Origin: Caldicoprobacter guelmensis
GTDB taxonomy: Bacteria > Bacillota > Clostridia > Caldicoprobacterales > Caldicoprobacteraceae
DNA length: 64,000 bases
Direction of reading: 5' to 3'
Assembly (NCBI RefSeq): GCF_016908415.1
Contig: NZ_JAFBDW010000005.1
Coordinates: 62,001-126,000 of the forward strand
Every line of letters starts with the position of its first letter. The stretch's first letter is position 1. Below are positions 26,052 to 33,160 of the stretch, in pieces. The notes beneath the pieces are model-generated. The model was given only the letters and a program-made list of their open reading frames with translations. It ran no database searches and had not been told where the DNA came from. A program made the translations under genes and the position numbers.

Positions 26052-27173
26052 GTGGAAAACATGGATATTCTGAAGGCAGAGCTTATAGAGCGGGGAAGGC
26101 ACCTGGGATTTCCTGTTATAGGCATTACCGATGTACGGCCGTTTGACCTGTGGTGCCAGGCGGTTGAAGTACGGAAAGCGAAGGACAGCGAAGTAGAAGG
26201 AATTGTAAGCAGGCTTACTCCTTCTCCCAAGGATTTAATGCCAGACGCCAAAGCCATTGTGGTGGCCGTTCATCCTTATCTACCCTACCCGGAGAAGTTT
26301 CCTGAAGGGGTGGCCAGGTATTCTGCACATTATGTGGAGTATCCAAGGGGCAGGAAAGCCGTTGAGGAGCTGGCCGGGGTCATTACTCAAAGGGGTTACA
26401 AGGTAATGGTTGAGCCGCCCTTGCCGGCCAAGGCGGCGGCTTATAGAGCGGGAGTGGGAACCTTCGGAAAAAATGGCCTGATATATGTAGGGGAATACGG
26501 CTCCTGGGTTACCCTTCATCTCATTTTGACCGATGCGCCTCTGCCCTGTGACAGTCAGCCTCAAGCTCTCTCATTGTGCGGAAAGTGCGAGAGGTGCATA
26601 CATGCCTGTCCTACCTATGCCATTGCCGATGATGGCGCTGTTTTGCCGGGACGCTGTTTAAGGGCCTATATGTTAACTTCAGAATTTGTGCCGGTGGGCA
26701 TAAGGGAGAAGCTGGGTACCAGGTTACTGGGATGCGATGTATGCCAGATGGTATGTCCCAGGAACAGCAATGTAACCCGCCAAGCTCGTTTTCCAAAAGG
26801 TGATCATTTACGGCCGTTTGACGTTTATGCATTGATAGAGGCATTGGTTGAAAACGATCGTAAAGCGATAGAGGCCGTGGCATCTTTGATAGGACGCAAT
26901 TATGCCAGGCCTCAGCGATTGTTATCCAGCGCCATCATTGCGGCAGGCAATTTTGGCCAGCAGAAATTTATTCCGTTGCTGATTAGAACTTTGAAACATC
27001 CTCATCCGCCCATCCGTGCGTATAGTGCATGGGCGTTGGGCAAAATAGGCGGCAGAGAGAGCATGAACGCTTTAGCCGATGCGTTGGAAGATGAAACCGA
27101 TAAACGCGTTGTACAGGAGATCAAAAGAGCACAGCAGATAGCTGGGTTGAGTGAGTGCAGAAGCGATGCTTGA
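26052..27173 (+). CDS. queG: Epoxyqueuosine reductase with C-terminal HEAT-like repeats
   Basis: A 373-residue protein. The N-terminal cobalamin-binding domain is followed by two 4Fe-4S motifs, CGKCERCIHACP and CDVCQMVCPRN. The ARYSAHYVEYPRG and AAYRAGVGTFGKNGL blocks are QueG signatures. Residues 290-365 form HEAT/PBS-lyase-like repeats (PIRAYSAWALGKIGG). It performs the last step of queuosine synthesis in tRNA. The start is GTG 26052, behind AAAGGGGCAG. TCTCGAAAAG upstream matches one end of the dispersed element, probably by chance. Confidence 0.9.
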   Translation: MENMDILKAELIERGRHLGFPVIGITDVRPFDLWCQAVEVRKAKDSEVEGIVSRLTPSPKDLMPDAKAIVVAVHPYLPYPEKFPEGVARYSAHYVEYPRGRKAVEELAGVITQRGYKVMVEPPLPAKAAAYRAGVGTFGKNGLIYVGEYGSWVTLHLILTDAPLPCDSQPQALSLCGKCERCIHACPTYAIADDGAVLPGRCLRAYMLTSEFVPVGIREKLGTRLLGCDVCQMVCPRNSNVTRQARFPKGDHLRPFDVYALIEALVENDRKAIEAVASLIGRNYARPQRLLSSAIIAAGNFGQQKFIPLLIRTLKHPHPPIRAYSAWALGKIGGRESMNALADALEDETDKRVVQEIKRAQQIAGLSECRSDA

Positions 27174-27339
27174 CGATTGAACTGGTGAGAAAAAACAGTA
27201 TGAATGCATTCAAATGGGGGAAGAGTATATTAGAGATAGAGAAGAAAATGCTGGTGTGGTTCAAAATTGGTGCCTTATGTAGATATGGTGTTTGTGGGGT
27301 TATATGGTGGCATAAAAAGTGTGAAAGGAGGGTGTAAGG

Positions 27340-27813
27340 ATGGCTTTTATCGACGAGCTGGCCAAAAGGCTGGGTGAGGTTGTCAAAAAAGTTGGCGAAA
27401 AGTCGGAAGAGCTGGTAGAGATGGGCAAGCTCAATTATGAGATCTTCAAAGAGGAGGATACCATAAAGAGGCTGTATAGGGAAATTGGGCAGGCGGTATA
27501 CGAGGCTTACAAACAGGAGAATAACTCTTTGGATGCCATCTATCGCTTGTGCCAGGAGATTGACGAACACAGGGAGAAGATTGAGGGGTTAAGGAAACGG
27601 GTAGAGAATATCAAAAAAGAAAAGCAGAGAGAAGGAGTTCAAGCAGAAAAGCAGCCTGAGGCTCAACATGCCCCTCAAACCGGTCAATGGAGTAATGCTC
27701 AATCTGGCGATGTTCAAGGGACAAAGCAGGATGCCGGCGGAGAAACAAAGCAGAATGATGGCGGAGAAATGATACAGGGGAACAACGAGAAGAACCTGCA
27801 GGAGGGAATTTGA
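27340..27813 (+). CDS. Coiled-coil hypothetical protein
   Basis: A 157-residue protein. Residues 1-110 resemble the helical part of zinc-ribbon-containing proteins widespread in Clostridia (MAFIDELAKRLGEVVKKVGE, then LYREIGQAVYEAYK). Here the zinc ribbon is missing and the C-terminus is a polar Gln/Gly-rich tail (about 110-157). No enzyme motif is visible. The ATG at 27340 follows AAAGGAGGGTGTAAGG. Confidence 0.75.
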   Translation: MAFIDELAKRLGEVVKKVGEKSEELVEMGKLNYEIFKEEDTIKRLYREIGQAVYEAYKQENNSLDAIYRLCQEIDEHREKIEGLRKRVENIKKEKQREGVQAEKQPEAQHAPQTGQWSNAQSGDVQGTKQDAGGETKQNDGGEMIQGNNEKNLQEGI

Positions 27814-27929
27814 GCGTGCCAGATGTGTGTGAAATTTATAAATGAGGTTGAGAAAAGTATGGCCTTTGCAAAGTGAAATGAGCTTTGTTTGCTGATTTGT
27901 AATGGTCTTGTAAAGGGGGGAGAGCAGAG

Positions 27930-28424
27930 GTGTCTATCAACATTTTCAATGACCTGGAGGCCATTAAGTTGGCCATTGCCATTGAGGAGAGAGGTGAGGG
28001 GTTTTATCGCCAATCGGCCTCTAAAGTGAGCGATAGTGCAGCCAAGGTTTTGCTGGAAAGATTGGCAGAGGACGAGAAGGAACACAAAACAGTATTTGAA
28101 GGTTTGTACCAGGAGTTTTTGAAAAACAAGGATAAATTTGACGATAAATATCTGTACGACCAAGATGTGACTGCCTATTTTAATGCCCTTGCTCACAGCT
28201 TGATTTTCCCAAATGAAGAAGACCAGGCGAGGGTGATGGGTCAGCTGCAAAGCCTGGAAGATGTCATAAGGTGTGGTATTCAGGCTGAAAAGGACTCAAT
28301 CCTTTTGTATACCCAGATGATCATCTCTTCGAAATTGCCTGAAGCCAAGGATGCTTTTCGCAAGCTGCTTAAGGAAGAAAAGAGGCATCTCGTTGACCTT
28401 CAAGCCTATATGAACCGTGCATGA
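27930..28424 (+). CDS. Ferritin-like (rubrerythrin-related) protein
   Basis: A 164-residue four-helix protein. AIAIEERGEGFYRQSA, LAEDEKEHKTVFEGL, AEKDSILLYTQM and LLKEEKRHLVDLQAY carry the Glu/His ligands of a diiron site. No rubredoxin domain is attached. The GTG start follows AAAGGGGGGAGAG. It probably contributes to peroxide handling or iron storage. It is a single gene ending at a terminator. Confidence 0.85.
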   Translation: MSINIFNDLEAIKLAIAIEERGEGFYRQSASKVSDSAAKVLLERLAEDEKEHKTVFEGLYQEFLKNKDKFDDKYLYDQDVTAYFNALAHSLIFPNEEDQARVMGQLQSLEDVIRCGIQAEKDSILLYTQMIISSKLPEAKDAFRKLLKEEKRHLVDLQAYMNRA

Positions 28425-28445
28425 AATGCCGTTGAATTTTAATTG

Positions 28446-28481
28446 CCTGGCATTTATTAGGCTTGGAATGCCGGGTTTTTG
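28446..28481 (+). terminator. Rho-independent terminator
   Basis: CCTGGCATT (28446-28454) pairs with AATGCCGGG (28467-28475) with one G-U pair, then T5. Confidence 0.78.
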
Positions 28482-28548
28482 TTTTGGTGTGGCCTAATGT
28501 ATGGTGAAGATGGTTTGCTGAAAATATATGGCAAATTATAAAAACTAC

Positions 28549-28691
28549 TATAAATGGGTAAATTTTCTGGCAATTAATTACCATACTTGATTTATGGAGC
28601 GTGTCATCCCATCATTTTGTATTCTGCAAAGCTTTATATCTATCAGAAATACCGAATGGAAATTTACTGGAAGCATTTTTGCTTATTTATA
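28549..28691 (+). repeat. 143-bp MITE-like element, copy 1
   Basis: Ends TATAAATGGGTAAA and TTTGCTTATTTATA form imperfect terminal inverted repeats. The inner sequence contains GGTAATTAATTACC-like palindromes. It is more than 90 % identical to copy 2 (36116-36258) and exactly the same length. No coding frame is kept between copies. TA at each edge is compatible with TA-targeting transposition. It sits in the intergenic gap before the YedK gene. Confidence 0.8.
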
Positions 28692-28883
28692 ATAAGATAT
28701 AACCGGTAAAAAACATATCACCTGTTTAAGGATACTGATCCATTTTTTCCAAAATATGTATAGGCAAGAAAAGTGGCTGGTAAATTTGCTGTGAAATGAG
28801 TAGTCAGTGATGGGTGTGTGCCACCTCTTGTAAGAATTATAGGTGGTTGGTAGTTCACTTGATACCGATAGGAGGGCAATAGG

Positions 28884-29543
28884 ATGTGTGTAAGGTTCTT
28901 GCTTGAAGCCGATATTGAACAGTTGGTGCGCAACTATAGAGCTGAAGAGGTTGATGAGAAGGCGAAAAGCTACAGCAAAGGAGACTTCTACCCAGCACAA
29001 AGTGCTCTGGTTGTGCTGGAACCAAAAAACAGGGTCATAACCCTGGCAAGATGGGGCTTTGATTATAGCTCGAAGAAAAAGGTTGTAGTCAATGCTCGGG
29101 CAGAGACTATTCTGGACAGGCCAATGTTTAAGGATGCCGCACGGTACGCCAGGTGTATAGTGCCCGCCAATTTGTTTTATGAGTGGAAGGATGAGGAGAT
29201 AGGAAAAAAGGTGAGATATAAAATAGGGTTGCAGGATGGCAATATAATGTCTTTAGGTGGGCTTTACAAGCTGTCTTTTGACAAGGGCCTGGGACCGCAG
29301 CTTGACTTTGTCATCATAACTACCGATGCCGAAGAGGGTGTCAGGGAAGTGCATCCGCGAATGCCTTTAATCATTAAAGAAGAATGGGTGGACATGTGGC
29401 TGAGTAAAGATACCCCTGTAGAGCTTGTGGAGGAAATATTGAGAGCGAAAACAGGGGCTAAATTTGCGGTTGAAAGGTGTGAAGATGCGACAAATAACAA
29501 GATTAAAGGAAACGTGTATAGTGAGCAGATGAGCATGTTTTGA
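28884..29543 (+). CDS. SOS response-associated peptidase (YedK/HMCES family)
   Basis: A 219-residue SRAP-domain protein. Met is followed directly by catalytic Cys2 (MCVRF). VNARAET, NLFYEWKD and EVHPRMPLII are the other conserved blocks. The family forms a thiazolidine cross-link with abasic sites in single-stranded DNA. The ATG at 28884 follows AGGAGGGCAATAGG. It complements the two uracil-DNA glycosylases upstream, which generate abasic sites. Confidence 0.93.
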   Translation: MCVRFLLEADIEQLVRNYRAEEVDEKAKSYSKGDFYPAQSALVVLEPKNRVITLARWGFDYSSKKKVVVNARAETILDRPMFKDAARYARCIVPANLFYEWKDEEIGKKVRYKIGLQDGNIMSLGGLYKLSFDKGLGPQLDFVIITTDAEEGVREVHPRMPLIIKEEWVDMWLSKDTPVELVEEILRAKTGAKFAVERCEDATNNKIKGNVYSEQMSMF

Positions 29544-29577
29544 GGAAGGTATTTTTTAATTATACAAATTTTTATAG

Positions 29578-30303
29578 TCACATGACCAATCTCTGTAACG
29601 AAATCACTTCCTCCTCAGTGAGTTCCCTCCATTCCCCTGGTTTTAGATTCTCGTCAAGGATGAGGCTGCCCATAGCTACTCTTTTGAGATAGGCTACATG
29701 TTTGCCCAGTGCCTTAAACATCCTTTTTATCTGGTGATATTTTCCTTCAGTCAAGTAAATATACACTTCGGATACATCAGCGGCACGGATAATTTCAAGC
29801 CTTGCAGGAAGGGTTCTATATCCATCTTCAAGAGTGATGCCTTCTTCAAAAGCCCGGGCATCATCTTCGCTAACAAATCCTTCTATTTGTGCATAATATT
29901 TTTTTACAACCCCCTTTTTTGGCGATAAAAGTTTATGGGCAAGTTCCCCGTCGTTTGTTATGAGCAGAAGGCCTTCGGTGTCCTTATCCAGCCTCCCCAC
30001 CGGGAAGGGATTCAGGGCTGTCACTTCTGACGGCAAAAGGTCAATGACCGTCCTTTCTAAGGGGTCATATGTGGAGGTTATAACTCCTCTTGGTTTGTTC
30101 ATCATAATATAGATGGCCTCTTTGTAGTTTATCTTCTCATTGCCCATAAAAATTTCATCACAGGAGGTATCTACAATCATTCCAGTATCCCTTACTGATT
30201 TGCCGTTTACCGTAATGATTCCTTTCTTGATCAGCTTTTTTACCTGTTTCCGAGTACCGATCCCTGAGTGGGCCAAAAGCTTGTCCAACCTTATTTTAGC
30301 CAT
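29578..30303 (-). CDS. Ribosomal RNA pseudouridine synthase (RsuA/RluB family)
   Basis: A 241-residue protein with an N-terminal S4 RNA-binding domain (LDKLLAHSGIGTRKQVKKLI). The catalytic domain has GRLDKDTEGLLLITNDG, where the Asp is the nucleophile. KYYAQIEG and GKYHQIKRMFKALG are typical of RsuA/YtzG rather than RluA. The substrate position in 16S or 23S rRNA cannot be fixed. The ATG at 30303 follows AAGGAGGCG on the minus strand. Convergent with the YedK gene. Confidence 0.9.
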   Translation of the reverse strand: MAKIRLDKLLAHSGIGTRKQVKKLIKKGIITVNGKSVRDTGMIVDTSCDEIFMGNEKINYKEAIYIMMNKPRGVITSTYDPLERTVIDLLPSEVTALNPFPVGRLDKDTEGLLLITNDGELAHKLLSPKKGVVKKYYAQIEGFVSEDDARAFEEGITLEDGYRTLPARLEIIRAADVSEVYIYLTEGKYHQIKRMFKALGKHVAYLKRVAMGSLILDENLKPGEWRELTEEEVISLQRLVM

Positions 30304-30423
30304 TGCTGTCGCCTCCTTGTTTTAGTGTGGGCACCGTATAATTATACCACAAAACTATATGCTACAGTTTAGTTATAATTTTGCGCAAAAAAATGGTTGC
30401 TCAATTCCCTTAAGGGGAGGGCT

Positions 30424-30663
30424 TGTAGGGAGTTGTTTCGTTGTCAACTATACACAAACAATGACATCGGAACGCCCATTGATGAGGTCACTTTGGAGAA
30501 TAAAAGGTGAGTAATTCTCAAGGCTATGGGGGTCAATAGGCCGGACAATGAATGCGTTTCTGCCGTAGTTTTAACCGAGTTTTGTCAGGTTTTTAATAAC
30601 GGTTTGCTCACAGCTGCGTTTTTGCAGGATGTAAAGGTGCTACTTTTTGGTGTATTTTTTATA
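30424..30663 (+). pseudogene. Possible decayed coding remnant
   Basis: One frame reads protein-like for about 28 residues (ACRELFRCQLYTNNDIGTP and on), hits a TGA at 30508-30510, and continues in the same frame for about 50 more residues (LKAMGVNRPDNECVSAVV and on) to a TAG. There is no start or ribosome binding site. I cannot name the family. It could be chance. Confidence 0.25.
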
Positions 30664-30800
30664 CTATATTAGTAAGTATTTGCTGTTTAATACAGTGCCT
30701 TACAGTGGCAATAAGAGGATTATTTAACATATTATGTAAGATGTCACTTTAAATTTTTAAGGCTTTTCTGTTTATTCCACAGAAGGGAAGGTGATTACCC

Positions 30801-31715
30801 ATATCTATTAGAGACTATATGAAAAGTGCTGATTTAAAATTCAACGGACAACTTAAACCGAGGACTGTCACCAACGGCATTGTACTGCATCACGCCGCAG
30901 CTCAAAGAGCTACGCCACAGCAGATACACGAATGGCATCTTCAGAGAGGATGGCTGGGTGCAGGGTATAACGTTTACGTGCGTAAGGACGGCTCGGTGTG
31001 GGAGTTGCGGCCGCTGTGGGCTGTAGGGGCGCATGCTGAAGGGGTGAATTTTGAGAGCATAGGCGTGTGTGCCGAGGGTATGTATCATCCCTCGGACAGT
31101 CAGCTGTATGACAGGGAGATGCCCCAGAAGCAGTTTGACGCTTTGGTTAAGGTTGTGAAGGATCTGATGGAGGAATACCCTTCTATTAAGTGGATCAAGG
31201 GTCATAACCAGGTAGAGGGGGCTGCCACTGCCTGTCCCGGGAGCTTTTTCCCATTACAGGAAATCGTTATGTCTGCAACCAATAACTCTAATATTGAGGA
31301 GGTAGATGTCATGAAGAAAGGAGATAGAGGGCCGGCGGTTGAAAGGCTGCAGAGGCTTCTAATAGAGTTGGGCTATCAGTTACCCAAATATGGAGTAGAC
31401 GGAGTTTTCGGTGCCGAGACCGAGGCTGCTGTGAATGCTTTCAAGAAGTCGGCCGGCTTGCCGCAGAATGGGATCGTGGATGTTACCACCGTGATAGCTA
31501 TGGCAGAGAAGCTACTACAGAGTAAAAAATCCTTGGAACAGGAAAATGCTGATTTGCAAAGCAAGATACAATCCCTTGAGAAAGAGCTTAAAAAAACGCT
31601 TGAATCTACCAATGCCGCTTTGGAAAGATGTAGAAAAGAATGTGATGAAAGGAACAAAAAATTTGTTGAATTTTTCAGGCTGTTAAACCAGCTGATGAAA
31701 GAAGTAGGGGAATAG
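30801..31715 (+). CDS. N-acetylmuramoyl-L-alanine amidase with peptidoglycan-binding domain
   Basis: The amidase_2/PGRP domain (about 20-150) has zinc ligands in IVLHHAAA, the GHNQVEGAATACPG block, and YNVYVRKDGS. A PG_binding_1 domain (KGDRGPAVERLQRLL, YGVDGVFGAETEAAV) follows, and a coiled coil ends the chain. No signal peptide is seen, as in prophage-type endolysins. The first ATG is at 30819, but a strong site AAGGTGAT (30788-30795) is 23 bases before it. In-frame ISIRDY codons at 30801-30818 match the usual N-terminus of relatives. Hence I propose a non-AUG start (ATA 30801 or ATT 30807). Confidence 0.8.
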   Translation: MSIRDYMKSADLKFNGQLKPRTVTNGIVLHHAAAQRATPQQIHEWHLQRGWLGAGYNVYVRKDGSVWELRPLWAVGAHAEGVNFESIGVCAEGMYHPSDSQLYDREMPQKQFDALVKVVKDLMEEYPSIKWIKGHNQVEGAATACPGSFFPLQEIVMSATNNSNIEEVDVMKKGDRGPAVERLQRLLIELGYQLPKYGVDGVFGAETEAAVNAFKKSAGLPQNGIVDVTTVIAMAEKLLQSKKSLEQENADLQSKIQSLEKELKKTLESTNAALERCRKECDERNKKFVEFFRLLNQLMKEVGE

Positions 31716-31876
31716 AGCGGAGCTTAGAAGTATTAACATTTGTTTATCATGTTGGCTCCTCAAAGGGAACGTTCTCTATAAAAAATGGGCACAAAGCAAA
31801 AAACTCCTTTACAAAAGCAGCTGAAATTATCTGAGAAGATGTGGTAAAATGTTGTTATAAGATAAAGGAGGGCCGC

Positions 31877-33160
31877 ATGGTGGGGGTCAAACTTTTGCAT
31901 TTAGCCGATGTCCATCTGGATACGCCTTTTCAGGTCAGGACAAAGGATATGCGTATGTTTTTGCGTCAGGCAATTCGTCAAGCTTTCCAAAAGGCCGTGG
32001 ATTTAGCTATATCCAAAAACGTACACGCCGTCCTCATCGCAGGGGACCTGTTTGATAACCAGACTTTGAGTTTTTCTACAGAAAAGTTTATGGTAGAGCA
32101 GATGAAAAGGCTTTATGAAGCTCAAATACCGGTGTTTTATGCTCCGGGCAACCATGACCCGGCGGGTGTGATGTACCGAAGAAGCTTGATTGAATGGTCC
32201 GACAATGTGAAGGTGTTCAATACCAAGCAGCCTGAAACTTGCCCTGTCTATGACAGAGAAGGACGGCTTGTGGCCTGGGTCACGGGAGCAGGCCATGAAG
32301 GCCCCAGGGAAAAGGATAACATCATCAAGGATTTTCCGCGGGCTGGGGATGCTGATATACCCCATATAGGGCTTGCGCATGTCTGGGTTACCGGTGCAAG
32401 GGGTGAGGGGGAGCACGACAGGTACGCTCCCTGTACTCTTGAGGATATAATAGACAAGTGTTATACCTACTGGGCGCTGGGGCACATTCATACCAGAGTT
32501 CATCTGGCTGAGAAGCCGCTGGTGATATACCCCGGTAATCTAGTGGGGCGACACCATGGTGAAGAGGGTTTAAAGGGAGCCTATTTGGTGGAGATAGATG
32601 AACCAGGTCGAGTTAAGGCTGAATTTTATCCTGTGGCGCCGGTGCGCTGGGCCACGTTTAAAGTGAATAATCTCTCTCAAGCGAGAACCCTGGCCGAATT
32701 GCAGGAACATATATATAAAGCGGTGGTAAATCAGCTTGAAAATGAGAAGCAAAGTGGGGGGATGCATGATGTCATAGCCAGAGTGTTGCTGGAGGGACCG
32801 TGCCTGCTGTATAGCCAGCTCCGCCTTCAGGAGATTGGGTGTACCCATGAAGAAAATATCCAGGTGCTGGAAGAGTATTTATATAATGCCCTGGGGTTTA
32901 GATATGTGGAAGTGGTTCCTGATGGGCTTACTCGCCCTGTAGTGCCCGCATCTTACAGAGGGCAGCCCCATGTACTAGGCGTTGCCCTGGATATCCTACA
33001 GGAAGCCAAAACCGATCCGCAGGTTTTGCTTAAGTTAAAGCCTGACATACTAGCCGGCTGTCCTGCGATGGACACCGGTGACGTCATTGCTTATCTTCAT
33101 GAGTTGCTTGAAGGGCTGGATTATGAGGTGACGGCTCGGCTGATGGAGGAGATGGTATGA
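31877..33160 (+). CDS. Metallophosphoesterase, SbcD/Mre11-like (YhaO family)
   Basis: A 427-residue protein. LLHLADVHLDTPF, IAGDLFDN, APGNHDP and ALGHIHTR give the calcineurin-like metal centre. The C-terminal half resembles YhaO. With the following ATPase it forms an SbcCD/Rad50-Mre11-like pair for DNA end processing or repair. The ATG at 31877 follows AAAGGAGGGCCGC; the longer reading frame upstream lacks a site. The stop overlaps the next start (ATGA). Confidence 0.9.
   Translation: MVGVKLLHLADVHLDTPFQVRTKDMRMFLRQAIRQAFQKAVDLAISKNVHAVLIAGDLFDNQTLSFSTEKFMVEQMKRLYEAQIPVFYAPGNHDPAGVMYRRSLIEWSDNVKVFNTKQPETCPVYDREGRLVAWVTGAGHEGPREKDNIIKDFPRAGDADIPHIGLAHVWVTGARGEGEHDRYAPCTLEDIIDKCYTYWALGHIHTRVHLAEKPLVIYPGNLVGRHHGEEGLKGAYLVEIDEPGRVKAEFYPVAPVRWATFKVNNLSQARTLAELQEHIYKAVVNQLENEKQSGGMHDVIARVLLEGPCLLYSQLRLQEIGCTHEENIQVLEEYLYNALGFRYVEVVPDGLTRPVVPASYRGQPHVLGVALDILQEAKTDPQVLLKLKPDILAGCPAMDTGDVIAYLHELLEGLDYEVTARLMEEMV

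Noticed and set aside
27155..27337. 60-codon frame between queG and the coiled-coil gene
   Set aside because: It overlaps the end of queG, has no ribosome binding site and no protein-like features.
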